A stretch of 64,000 bases of DNA from Brassica napus (lineage: Eukaryota > Streptophyta > Magnoliopsida > Brassicales > Brassicaceae): the NCBI RefSeq assembly GCF_020379485.1, contig NC_063448.1:47253218-47317217 (forward strand), written 5' to 3'. Of the stretch, positions 44,432 through 55,543 are shown piece by piece. Positions within the stretch are counted from its first letter, which is position 1, and every line of letters starts with the position of its first letter. The notes below the pieces were generated by a model. That model was given only the letters and a program-made list of their open reading frames with translations, made no database searches and was not told the DNA's origin. The position numbers were made by a program, and so were the translations under genes.

Positions 44432-45957
44432 TATCTAATCAGAAGAAGAAAAAGTTGTCATTTTCCCAAACATGAAAACTGGGATCACCTGATTTGAAAG
44501 TGAGATAGCTTCTCCATCCTAACTCCTATGAGATTTATTCAATTTCCTGGTTGGTGGTTCTCCACTACTTTATGTATCCAAATCAAGCTTCTTACATCGC
44601 GATTCATCCTGGTTTGATTAGAATGACGAAGAAGTTGTCATATTCCCAAACATGAAAACTGGGATCACCTGATTTGAAAGTGGGATAGCTTCTTCATCAT
44701 AACTTCTATGAGATTTATTCAACTTCCTGGTGATTCTCCACTACTTAATGTATCAAAATCAAGCTTCTTACGTCGCGATTCATCCTGGTTTGATAAGAAT
44801 GACGAAGAAGTTGTCATTTTCTCAAACAGGAAAACTATGATCACCTGATTTGAAAGTGGGATAGCTTCTTCATCCTAACTCCTATGAGATTTATTCAACT
44901 TCCAGGTGATTCTCCACAACTTAAGGTATAAAAATCAAGCTTCTTACATCACGATTCATACTGGTTTGATTAGAATGACGAAGAAGTTGTCATTTTTCCA
45001 AACAGGAAAACTGGGATCACCAGATTTGAAAGTGAGATAGCTTCTTCATCCTAACTCCTATGAGATTTATTCAACTTCCTGGTGGTTCTCCACTACTTTA
45101 TGTATCCAATTCAAGATTCTTACATTGCAATTCATCCTGGTTTGATTAGAATGACGAAGAAGTTGTCATATTCTCAAACAGAAAAACTGGGATCACCTAA
45201 TTTGAAAGTGGGATAGGTTCTTCATCCTAACTCCTATGAGATTTATTCAACTTCCTGGTGGTTCTCCACTACTTTATGTATCCAAATCAAGCTTCTTACA
45301 ACGTGATTTATCCTGGTTTGATTATAATGACGAAGAAGTTGTCATTTTCCCAAACAGGAAAACTGGGATCACATGATTTGAAAGTGGGATAGCTTCTTCA
45401 TCCTAACTCCTATGAGATTTATTCAACTTCCTGGTGGTTCTCCACTACTTTATGTATCCAAATCAAGCTTCTTACATCGCGATTCATCCTAGTTTGATTA
45501 GAATGACGAATAAGTTGTCATTTTCCCAAATAGAAAAACTGAGATCACCTGAATTGAAAGTGAGATAACTTCTTCATCCTAACTCCTATGAGATTTATTC
45601 AATTTCCTGGTGGTTCTCCACTACTTTATTTATCCAAATCAAGCTTCTTACATTGCAATTTATTCTGGTTTGATTAAAATAACGAAGAAGTTGTCATATT
45701 CCCAAACAGGAAAACTGAGATCACCTGATTTGAAAGTGAGATAGCTTCTTCATCCTAACTCCTATGAGATTTATTCAACTTCCTGGTGATTCTCCACTAT
45801 TTAATGTATCAAAATCAAGCTTCTTACATCTCGATTCATCCTGGTTTGATTAGAATGACGAAGAAGTTTTCATTTTTCCAAACTGGAAAACTGAGATCAC
45901 CTGATTTGAAAGTGGAATTGCTTCTTCATCATAATTCCTACGAGATTTATTCATAGA
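44432..45957. repeat. 176-bp tandem satellite array, CentBr-like
   Basis: Eight full copies and one partial copy. The landmark AAGTTGTCAT recurs at 44452, 44632, 44808, 44984, 45160, 45336, 45512 and 45688, and as AAGTTTTCAT at 45864. The spacing is exactly 176 bp after a first unit of 180. Most monomers contain one HindIII site (AAGCTT) and the blocks GGGATCACCTGATTTGAAAG and CCTATGAGATTTATTCAACT. Period, HindIII site and sequence match my memory of the Brassica centromeric satellite CentBr. Monomers differ by several substitutions, so the array is not freshly amplified. The last monomer breaks off after about 95 bp. Confidence 0.85.
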
Positions 45958-46062
45958 CGACTTAGCGGAAAGTCTTCCGGTAAGTCGTCTAGGATAAACT
46001 TCAAGCACCACAAAAAAGGGGAATAGACAAAACACATCAAAATCAGATTTTAAAAAGCTAAC

Positions 46063-46137
46063 CTCAGCTTGGTATTCAAACTTGTCACCTGACCATTCTT
46101 TAGTCATCTCTTTCTCCGCCACGGCGGCGTCACACTT
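46063..46137 (-). pseudogene. Fragment of a chloroplast HSP90 gene
   Basis: The minus strand reads KCDAAVAEKEMTKEWSGDKF then EYQAE (25 codons), ending at a GT donor (46062-46061). This resembles the mature N-terminus of plastid HSP90 (HSP90.5/CR88), where AVAEKE and GEKFEYQAEV precede the ATP-binding domain. A stop lies three codons upstream. The rest of the chaperone is missing. The fragment sits between the satellite array and the right palindromes, so it looks captured rather than native. Confidence 0.55.
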
Positions 46138-46600
46138 CGCTGGTTACATCTCTTTCTGAGGTTCCAACTACAGTAAACACCGTGTTATATCTCTCTGGGC
46201 CAGCCTCATCTTATGTCTCTCCATTAACGAAATCAAACCATTGCAGTGCCAGGAACTCATACATCTGATCCAAACACGATTACAACTTCATGAACTGATC
46301 AAGAGAGAGGGGTGAAGAGAAGACGACGAGGGAAGGAAGGAGAAGAGCCGTCAGAGAGAGAGAGAGAGAGAGAACAATTTTTTTTATGAGACTAGTGTTT
46401 TGACTTTTTAGTTTTAGATATTCTCAGTATGATTAATGTTTTCTAACAAAAATTAAATTTTAATTTAATGTTTAGCCAATGTGACAAAAAAAAAATTAAT
46501 TTTTAACCAGGAACTTTAAAAAATTTAGTAAAATTTGAGCGGAAAGTAGTAAAATTTTAGGCGGGAATATTAGATACGGTTAGGACGATTTCCTCTAAGA
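46138..46600 (-). other. Leader-like sequence with (GA)n tract
   Basis: On the minus strand a CT repeat (46354-46374) is followed by pyrimidine-rich sequence (CTTCTCCTTCCTTCCCTCGT) that looks like a plant 5' leader running towards the HSP90-like fragment. The part 46380-46600 is A/T-rich. Start codons present are followed by early stops. Confidence 0.4.
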
Positions 46601-46670
46601 CTTCTTGGAAGTCGTCTAGACCTTAATATTCACCAGACGACTTCCAGGAAGTCGTCTAGACCCTAAATAT

Positions 46671-47340
46671 AACTGCTAAACTAAATTAACTAACTTAACA
46701 CTTCATAAAATCAAATTAAACGTAAAAAGTGTTTACTATACACATAAATAAACACATATAGGTAAAATTTTAATTTTTCAAAAAAACATTTAAGCTTTCC
46801 AAAATCTAACCCTAAGAATACATACAAGAGTACAACATATGTTGTCAAACCCTAGACCAAAGAATATCATGATTCACTACTTTAACTCATCTATGTTGAA
46901 AACAATTCAATTTTATTATATCTTAATTTATATCACTTAAAATTGTGAATAATTACATGATTTCAATTTTAGGTTAGTTTTGCAATTTCACAACACTTTT
47001 AGTTTAGTTTTGCAATTGTTTCAAGTTTGGGTATAGTTTTACATTTAAAGTCAAGTTTTGAATCATATTTGTCAAATCCTCCGAAAATATAATTTACAAT
47101 CATACTTTTCGTTTTGAAACACTTTTTTTTTAAACACTATTTACGATCATACTAAAGGTTAGATTTAAGTTATATCCATAGTACATAAATCAACATGCGC
47201 TTGTCATATACAACATCAACACCATACAATTTACAATGATACTGAAGCAAATTGCATGCAGCTTCTGCATAATCATATGCAACATGCGCTTGTGAAAGAT
47301 ATATATACACCTAACCTGTGTGTACCATCATATGCTTGAG
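46671..47340. other. AT-rich intergenic sequence
   Basis: The word TTAGTTTTGCAATT recurs several times near 46970-47050, as it does in the composite region upstream (ATGTTAGTTTTGCA), hinting at common origin. No coding sequence was seen. Confidence 0.4.
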
Positions 47341-47395
47341 ATCAAAAGCATGAAAGTAACGCATGAGTTTCAGCTAATGGTGTAACCTACTTTTT

Positions 47396-47690
47396 CATTT
47401 GGTAAAGAACTCATCAGCTTCATGAATTAGGCCTCGTCTACTAAATCCCGATATCATTGTAGTATGTTACAACGTTAGGCTTTATTATTTTAAGAAAAGT
47501 ACCAAAATAAAACCAAAGCATCTTAAACCTTGCACACCTGTTGAATAATGATAGTATACTACCAATACTAACATCCATTTATCTCTTTCGCATGTACTCA
47601 AATATTATTATCGCTTTCTCTACGTTCCTGTTATAGCATAGACCATCTAGCAGTAGCAGAACGTTGCACCAGGAGAACCCAAATATTTTA
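47396..47690 (-). pseudogene. PPR-protein pseudogene fragments
   Basis: Two blocks in the order expected on the minus strand. The first (about 47690-47580) reads NVLLLLDGLCYNRNVEKAII and IFEYMRKR. The second (about 47463-47396) reads TMISGFSRRGLIHEADEFFT. Both are 35-residue P-type pentatricopeptide repeats, close to the C-terminal repeats of mitochondrial RNA-processing (RPF/Rf-like) proteins. Stops and missing repeats show a relic. PPR proteins bind organelle RNA; nothing functional remains here. Confidence 0.65.
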
Positions 47691-47925
47691 ATTGATTAAA
47701 ATGTTTCTTTGTGATATTAATGCTCATTGACCAAAAAATCATCTTCTGCAAGTGCTTTGAGATGAATTGTCACGCCTATGATTCGTGTAGAGTTGTTTAG
47801 GAAAATGTTTGTTTAAAGAATATTAATGTACATCATTGTAACAGAAATTTAACGAGATATGATAATAGCTACAGTGAAATCAAGTTGATCTTCCGGTGAC
47901 CTAGCGGTTCTATATACCTTGTGGT

Positions 47926-48921
47926 TGTTGGAATTCATGAGTGATTGTCTCATGTCAAGAGAGTATTCAGTTAACTTGTAACTGAATCCCCTTCAACCAC
48001 ACAACAGGAATTCACCATTCAAGATCAGAGACAACCAACTAGTGATTGAATCCTCACACAAAGCATAAATATAACTAAGAATCCTAGACAGGTTACTTGA
48101 TTATATAAGGCAGAGAATCTCTACTTTGAATCTAATCCTTGAGAAGTAACACAACAATTTAGAGTTTGTGCACTAAGATGAATGGGATTTAGAATCAGTA
48201 AGCTAGAGTTTAAGAAGAGATAAAGAAGAGTTTAGAGTGAGTTTTACAAGTATTAGGTTGCCTTAAGAGAGAAAGAGTTAAGGCAGCCTCTAACCATAAT
48301 GCTTAACTCTCTACATTGTGAATATTGTTTAGACACAAGATAGAGAGAGAGAGCCACGAATTTAGACTGAGAGAAACTTGTATATTGATTCTAGTTAGTG
48401 TTACAAGAGATGGTGAAGGTCTTTAAATAGAAAATCACTTACAATAAACAATTACTAAATCAGGGAAAAACTAAACAACTAATATAATGGAGAATTGGAA
48501 GAGACCAAGAGGATATGGACAAGGAGATGCACAACCAGATGAGGAGAAAGAAACATAAGAGAGGATGACACAGTCTGCTTGAGTGAAAGTGACATGAGTA
48601 AGGTGCATTCTTCATGGTTGGATAGTGACAAGTCTGGTTGCTTCTCCAAGCTCCCATGTGACTTCTTCTTGTCCAATTCTGACCAGAAATAAACCTTTGC
48701 ATCCAAACTTAGTTTACTTGAAGCTTAAACATGTTTATGAACTTTGGATTCAGCTGTCCACAGTTCAGTTGTCCACTATTTATTGTCCATGGTCAAGTGT
48801 CCACGATTTGACTATCCATGATTCAACTTCAATAATGGATCATTGGCTTCTCTTGATGAACTCTCCGTTGATCTTGAACTAACTCCTTTCCTCTGGTTTT
48901 ATTTTCTTCTTCATTTCAACA
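47926..48921 (-). repeat. 3' LTR of the LARD-like element
   Basis: 996 bp, highly similar to 54001-55022. The shadow frames inside it are also shared by both LTRs, which shows they are repeat sequence rather than genes. Confidence 0.9.
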
Positions 48922-49051
48922 CTCCCCCTCAAGCTTGACCATAGGAGATCCTTGGGCAAGCTTGGAACTGAGAGTACTCGCCTCATTAAAAACCTAAGTG
49001 TAGAAAACCTCATGGGATAAAACCATCACTTAGGGAAAAAGAGTGCAACCA

Positions 49052-52000
49052 TGTCATGTCCCCGATTCTGGATAGGATCGTCCGGACGGACTGAGGTGCG
49101 TGGAAATGCACCAGTATGGTCATATGGCCCAAAGACAAGTGTGTCATAGCCTGGAAGTAAGGTTAACGGCATCAGGAAGCTAAGGCATAGCTAATCCAAG
49201 AAGGAGACAAGCTCAAAGGAGCTGGACAAGATCCAGGTGAAGCTCGATGAAGTGAGTGATCAGAATGGATCATGGGAAAACTAAGTCTAGGTCTGGAAAT
49301 TGACCAAGGGACTTAGAAGGATTGAAGAACATAAAGGAAACAAGCTGGACACAGTGTATAACAGCTGGGCGATGCAGTAAGCAAGCTCGACCAGCTAGGT
49401 GAAGTGTAGTGCAGCTCAATGTAGCTCACTGAAGAGTGTGTCAGCTCCCTGAGCTAGATGGACCAGCTCACTCAGCTGGGACAGCTGGGGATCAGCTCAA
49501 CTCAGCTGGACTGAGTGTTCAAGTCATGGGCAGTTGGGCCGGGTCTGGACAGTGGCCGGGCCATGTGGGTGACCCGTGTGTGCCGATGGGCTGGTGGGCT
49601 CTTGGGATTGAGCCAGGGGCGTGGGCAATCAGTCTGGGCCTTGTTTGGCCTTGTCCAGGAGTGGATTGGCAGTTCCAGGGCGTGTGGTAACTGCCAGAGG
49701 CGAAAGGGTGTGATCTGGACCATTGATTAAATCAATGGCCAGGATTGAAACTGAAGGGATGCAATGGTTAAAAAGTAACCACCAAAAAGTAACCACCCCT
49801 TCTTCTATAAAAGGCAGGCAAGTCCGTGCCTTTGCAGGCACACCAGGGCTTCCTTCTACACCCTGAAACACAAAGAAAACCAGAGAAAAATAGAGAGAGA
49901 GTTTGATTGATCCATCCAAGATCAAGAGTGGTGTGAAGGCAGCAAAGAGGCAGTTTTGTGGGCAATCACAAGGGGAGTTGAGAACGACCCTTTGATGGTG
50001 ATTGATCATGGATGATCATGTCCTAGGCTTCCTCTGTGCCCTGGGAACACACTCAAATGGCCAGGAGGGAAGGGAGAAGGCCGGACTCCACTCTCAATGG
50101 CATGAACAGCCTTAAGGGCAGATGTGTGTAGAAAGGCAGTTTCATGGGCACTGAAGGGAGAAGTGATGGTCGACCCTGTGATGATGTTTGATCATGGATG
50201 ATCACATCCTGGGCTTCCTCTGTGTCTTGGGAACACACGCATTTAACCAGGAGAGAAGGAAGAAGGCCAGACTCCACTCTTACAGGCCAAGACAGCCTTG
50301 AAGGTAGATGCAGTGTAGAAAGTGGTTTCATGGAAGTTCCATGGAATGACTGATGGGTGCGACCCATGAATGGAACTTATCAATACTGGAAGTATATGAT
50401 AAGGATTGATAGAGGCGTGAACTGGAGGAGCATGGCCGAACACAATAAGGAGTGACACATGATCTAATCAGATCATGTATAAGGTAACCGGTTTTATGAT
50501 TACCTTTTGAATTCCAATTCTGTTGACTGAGGAATTGATCATGGCCAAGTATGGCACGTCCTTGAGGAATATATATATTATGAATGATTATGGTGTAGTC
50601 TGTTGGATCAGACTTGATGACACTAAACCATGACCTTGGCCGGTTAGGAGAAATCCTCCATGGCCTTGGTTTGGAAGGTATGATCGGATCTCATAGTTCC
50701 TGAAGGACTTGAGGGGATCTGATGATTGATTCTTCTTATTGGGTATTTATAATGAATTATCATGATTTTTATTGGGTTTTATCGAATTGATTTAGAGATG
50801 GTCAGTTTGGCCGGTTTGGCTGTTCGTGGCCGAGATCTCTAGGATCGAGGCCGGTTCTGCAAATTCTGATTATGGCATTCTCTTAGTTGGGAATTATCAT
50901 GAATTTACATGAATTTTATTTAGTTTTTGGATCACATTTGAAATCGGCCAGATTTGGGTTTAATGAGAAAATGATCGATTAGTTATGGAACCAGCCATGC
51001 AATGATAGATCCTTGTGTTAGGTTAACGGATCATATGTTTGTGTATTGTGAAATGTTTGTCACTTATGATTATTGATCATAAGGAATGTTAGTTATCAAC
51101 CTTGGGTTGGTAAGTTATGTGCAAAGCATTGGCTATGTTTTTGGAGCAGGTTTGCTTGCGGTCGAAATTGCACCTGAGGGCATATTGGGGTCAGATCCTT
51201 GTGTTAGGATATCTGATCATATGTTTGTGTGCTGGAACATATTGTCACTTATGATATTGATCATAAGGAATTGCTGGTTATCAACCTTGGTGTTGGTAAG
51301 GCAGGCCGTGTGTGATCTGATCATGGGTAAGGATGGACGACCTGATCCTTGGATGATGGATCAAGGTGTCTGATCTGATTGATCAAAGGATGCACCAGTG
51401 ATAAGAGCAACACTAATCAGGTTCAGTGGGACATGGTTCCATGACTGATTAGGAAGTGTGAAGACTCATCAGTTCTGAGTCATGTGGGGTGGTTGGTTGA
51501 TTGACTCAGGATCTGATGGGCATTGTTAGTCCATGAGCTGGACTTGGTATCATAAGTTGATAAGGCAAAAAGGATGTGGGACAGTGCATGAGCCGGTAAG
51601 GGCCAGATGCATGTCCTTAGCTGTTTGAAGACTTCTCAAGGGTTACTTATGTCTGTGGGGATGGTTGGCTGAATGACTAAGTACCCAAGGGAAGAGTTTA
51701 TGCAGGTGTAAGGGAGTTGGACGAGTGGACGGGGAGCTGGGCAAGGCTACCTCGCAGCTCGATCAGCTGGTTTATGAGTTCATTCAGCTAGTGTAGCTGG
51801 ACCGATGAGCTAACAAGCTCCGTGGATGTGGCAAAGGTATGATCTGTCAATGTTGCATAGATCTAGATAGAATGGCTTAGGGGAACGGAACCTCTGATTC
51901 TATGACTTGGTATAGGTTCAGGATTGACCTTGGAGCTAGCTGGCAGTTGCGTTTACTGACCAGTAGTTGAGGTGATCTGACCAGACAAGTGTTAGATTGG

Positions 52001-52222
52001 TTTTAGACCAATGGTTAAGTAGATACTATTCCGCTGTGCATAAGTTGAAATGATCTAAGCTAGGGAATGACTAAGGTAGTCTTGAGTTAAGATCTGAGTT
52101 AGCCCTCGCCTATGGGGGATGTTTTAATAAAAGGGCAAAACTTTTTAGAGGTTCGGTCCTGGTATGGACTGAGTGACGTGAGGCATCGACCGCGGCCTAG
52201 TAGGCCGGGATCGGGTCTTACA
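49052..52222 (+). mobile_element. Nested solo LTR, 3.17 kb, probably Ty3/gypsy
   Basis: It begins TGTCATGTCCCCGATTC and ends GGGTCTTACA. AACCA flanks both sides exactly (49047-49051 and 52223-52227), a 5-bp target duplication, while no internal region or second LTR exists. The length and the TGTCA...TTACA ends suit large-LTR gypsy elements. It is GC-richer than its surroundings and has CTATAAAA at 49805, probably the LTR promoter, followed by a leader-like region. Early sequence is rich in CAGCTC/GAGCTG words. Frames at 49436-50458 are by-products of this composition. Confidence 0.85.
49948..50345. repeat. 186-bp tandem duplication inside the solo LTR
   Basis: TGATCATGGATGATCA occurs at 50003 and 50189, followed in each by a CTTCCTCTGTG block, a GGGAACACAC block and an AAGGCC(G/A)GACTCCACTCT block. 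The two copies have diverged. The region lies downstream of the LTR TATA box. Confidence 0.7.
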
Positions 52223-52227
52223 AACCA

Positions 52228-53984
52228 CCCTCAGCCTAGGGATTGGCCAGTGAGTTTATGAGTCTTATGATCAAGTTTAGGGACTCATAAACCCTGGGTC
52301 ATTGCCTTACTCAATGGCAAGCAGGCACCAATGCCTTCCTTGCTTCACACTCAAAACTACTTGAAAGTCTCAATGTGGCTGGTTCTTTGTCTCCCCCTTT
52401 CTTCTGACATCCTGCCATCATCAAAGGGTTTGATCCACGACCAGACTCTTATCATGAGCTCCAAGTGCCTTATTCAAACAATGCACACACATGCATCAAT
52501 TCTCAAGGGGCAAACCTATTCAAACAAGAATAAGTATAGTTTTAGGTACTTCCCTTGCATAAGAAGATGGACATTGGCTTCTCATATTAACACCCCTCCT
52601 CAAGCTTGACCTGAGAATGAGAATATGTGGCCAAACTTGGAAGATGAGAGCCAATGATGATCACCAATGCCTTGAGACCACAACCTTCTTAACTTGAAGC
52701 TTCATTAACATGCTACTAGCACACATGCTATGGGCTGATTCATAGCTTCCCCACCAGAAGGTAACTGTTCTAACTCCATGCCTTGGGCTGATCCATAGCT
52801 TCTCAACTGAAGGTAACTGTTCTAACTCCTTGTAGAAGCTGATCCATAGCTTCCCAATCAGAAGGTAATTGTTCTAACTCCAAGTTATTGATGTCCTTGT
52901 TGAATTCTTCTTGCAATAGCTTTTAGACAGACCATGAAAGCTCATTTACAGCCCCCCTCATGCTTGACTCCGAGTATAGGGGAGGAGATAAGCTTGATAT
53001 GAGATTTTAAGCCACCTGGTCTACTCACAAACTATTTCTCCATGGTTAGGAATATGCATCTTGTGCAGGCTCTGATCAACATGAGAAGTCTGTCAAACCA
53101 ACACTAAGACAAGCATCAGTAGACAACAAGAGATCAGAACATGGATTTTCACCAAGTCTGATCTTTAAAACCGAATTTAAACAAGCAATGTGCATATATC
53201 TCTAAGATTCTATCCTAGCAAAACTCTTTGAATCCTAATCATCAAGACTAAGCATTCAGGCAACTAGACAATCAATTTTACTAAGAGCAGAAGCAAGACA
53301 ATTCTCAAGACAGCTAACTTCAAGACAGTTTAACAACCTTAGGCAGATTCTAACGAGAGATTATGAGAATTGAGAATTACGTAACCAGAGAGTAAGTATA
53401 GAGTAGAGAATAATGTAACCAGAGTATGGGAGAATGATGGAGAATAAGTAACCTGAGAATCAGAGAATAGAAAAAGAAAATTGCTCAAAAGTTCTAATGG
53501 ACAAAGTTTTGCTCTGTTTTCTTGAGTTTTGCGGAAGCATTAACAGCCATGAGCATCCAATACTCAAAGAGTTTGGTGCTTTAGTAGCTGAGCACACTGG
53601 ACCATTAAACAATTAATTTATCCATTGATCTTTAGACATGTGCCACTGGAATAACTCATGAACTGATGTTTTCCAGGGCCTGCAACAAGAGAACCATCAG
53701 AATAACACATGAACAAGTGCTTTCTGTGGCTTAGACAACAATGAAACCAATGGATCAAAACAGTTTTTCCACTTGTCACTGAGATGCTCCATTAAGAGAA
53801 ATAAACTATTATCCAATGGATAAATCATAATGGTGAAGCATTTTCGAAATCCTATCTCTCCCTCAAGCTTGATACACAGATACTAGAAAGTATTGACCAA
53901 GCCTTCACTATATCAGAGTGAGAGAGAAATGATTTATTCAAAAACAGAGAGAAAATAGGTGAGTTTGATACCAAAGAAAAGCAA
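52228..53984 (-). other. Interior of the LARD-like element, right part
   Basis: No Gag, protease, RT or integrase motif in any frame. Short repeats of the phrase TGATCCATAGCTTC(C/T)CAA occur near 52730-52870. CCTCAAGCTTGA-type words recur several times (52590, 52955, 53860), echoing the purine tract at 48922. Confidence 0.5.
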
Positions 53985-54000
53985 CAAAGCTCTGATACCA
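53985..54000 (-). other. Primer-binding site of the LARD-like element
   Basis: The minus strand reads TGGTATCAGAGCTTTG immediately after the 5' LTR, complementary to the 3' end of initiator-Met tRNA over the first 12 bases. Confidence 0.85.
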
Positions 54001-55022
54001 TGTTGGAATTCATGAGTGTTTGTCTCATGTCAAGAGAGTATTCAGTTAACTTGTAATTGAATCCCCCTCAACCACACAACATGAACTCACCATTCAAGAT
54101 CAGAGACAACCAACTTGTGATTGAATCCTCACACAAAGCATAAATATAACAAAGAATCCTAGACAGTAAACTGATTATATAAGGCAGAGAATCTCTAGTT
54201 TGAATCTAATCCTTGAGAAGTAACACAAAACTTTAGAGTTTGTGCACTTAAGATGAATGAGATTTAGAATCAGTAAGCTAGAGTTTAAGAAGAGATAAAG
54301 AAGAGTTTAGAGTGATTTTTCAAGTATTAGGCTGCCTTAAGAGAGAAAGAGTTAAGGCAGCTTCTAACCATAATGCTTAACTCTCTACATTGTGAATATT
54401 GTTTAGACACAAGATAGAGAGAGAGAGCCACAAATTTAGACTGAGAGAAACTTGTATATTGATTCTAGTTAGTGTTACAAGAGATGGTGAAAGTCTTTAA
54501 ATAGACAATCACTTACAATAAACAATTACTAAATCAGGGAAAAACTAAACAACTAATATAATGGGGAATTGGAAGAGGCCAAGAGGATATGGACAAGGAG
54601 AGGCACAACCAGATGAGGAGAAATGGACATAAGAAAGGATGGCACAGTCTGCTTGAGTGAATGTGACATGAGTAAGGTGCATTCTTCATGGTTGGATAGT
54701 GACAAGTCTGGTTGCTTCTCCAAGCTCCCATGTGACTTCTTCTTGTCCAATTCTGACCAGAAATAAACCTTTGCATCCAAATTTAGTTTACTTGAAGCTT
54801 AAACATGTTTGGGAACTTTGGATTCAGCTGTCCACAGTTCAGCTGTCCACTATTATTGTCATTGGTCAAGTGTCCACGATTTGTTGTCCATGATTTGTTG
54901 TCCACGATTTGACTGTCCATGATTCAACTTCAACAATGGATCATTGGCTTCTCTTGATGAACTCTCCGTTGATCTTGAACTAACTCCTTTCCTCTGGTTC
55001 TATTTTCTTCTTCATTTCAACA
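54001..55022 (-). repeat. 5' LTR of the LARD-like element
   Basis: 1,022 bp, partner of 47926-48921. It is longer mainly through extra copies of a TGTCCACGATTTG-type word near 54870-54910. Confidence 0.9.
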
Positions 55023-55196
55023 CTGGTGTACCTATACATGGTACTTTCATCAAATTTCTTTACAATACAAACCTAGTATCTTGATTGTTCTCTAAGTATA
55101 GTAAAAATCAAGTCGTATCCAATGTTACAAGTTTTTGGTTCAATTACCAGAATCTTCAAAATGAGAAACTTTTAATTACCTGTCAAGATAACATCT
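55023..55196. other. Short spacer between two retrotransposons
   Basis: 174 bp of A/T-rich sequence with no recognised feature. Confidence 0.4.
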
Positions 55197-55543
55197 TGAT
55201 AGAGAGGCGAAAGCTATAAACGTCAGGTTCAAGGATTAGAACCCTAAATCGATAACTTGTGTTTGAAGGTAGCTGTAACAGAGGACGCGAATACTCTTCG
55301 CAGTGCTCGAAAGCTCTTAAAACCAAACTCAAAAACTTTATTAATCAATTCATGCCTTACAATGTTTGCTTGGCTCTCTTTATATAATAACAAAGTCATC
55401 ATTATCCATAAGGATTAATGATTCCTTTTCTAGCTAGAAAACATAATAACTTTTAATAAAAGGAAAACCCAAAACGAAAGAGAAAAGGAAAGTCCTAAAC
55501 CTAAGAGGAGTTGTGATCACCATTGATCACATGTGCTGCTACA
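55197..55543 (-). repeat. 3' LTR of the gypsy element
   Basis: 347 bp, almost identical to 60121-60467. The last 43 bases before its inner edge contain the end of the pol frame and its stop (55501-55503). Confidence 0.9.

Larger units (their letters stand above)
44100..46670. mobile_element. Composite transposon-like region with AAGTC(T/G)TC(T/C) repeats
   Basis: The motif CTTCCGGTAAGTCGTCTAGG occurs at about 44281 and 44379, to the left of the satellite array, and again at 45975 to its right. A hairpin of the same word family opens the region and two palindromic blocks (GACTTCCAGGAAGTC type) lie at 46600-46660. Between them are the satellite array and a gene fragment on the minus strand. 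I infer one non-autonomous element that picked up foreign sequence, but neither ends nor a target duplication are proven. Confidence 0.4.
47926..55022 (-). mobile_element. Non-coding LTR retrotransposon (LARD-like) with nested solo LTR
   Basis: Two long direct repeats (47926-48921 and 54001-55022) start TGTTGGAATTC and end TTTCAACA. At the inner edge of the right copy the minus strand reads TGGTATCAGAGC, a Met-tRNA primer site. Next to the left copy is a minus-strand purine tract (TTGAGGGGGAG). The element is therefore in minus orientation. Without the nested solo LTR the interior is about 1.9 kb and encodes no gag or pol, so it depends on enzymes from another element. Flanks GTGGT and CTGGT match in four of five bases, a mutated or coincidental target duplication. 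Confidence 0.85.

Noticed and set aside
44432..45957. Possible CRISPR-like array because of regular spacing
   Set aside because: The whole 176-bp unit repeats with no unique spacers, and this is a plant nuclear genome. It is a tandem satellite.
45850..46122. 90-codon frame MAEKEMTKEWSG as a stand-alone protein
   Set aside because: Only the first 20 codons are HSP90-like. They end at a splice-donor-like GT and the remainder reads through intron-like and satellite sequence.
48460..48882. Short frames repeated at 54534-54893
   Set aside because: Both sets lie in the two LTRs of the same element and have no protein-family features.
49436..50458. Cluster of 65-126-codon frames in a GC-richer stretch
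   Set aside because: They overlap in several phases and lie inside the nested solo LTR, where compositional bias leaves few stops. No motif was recognised.
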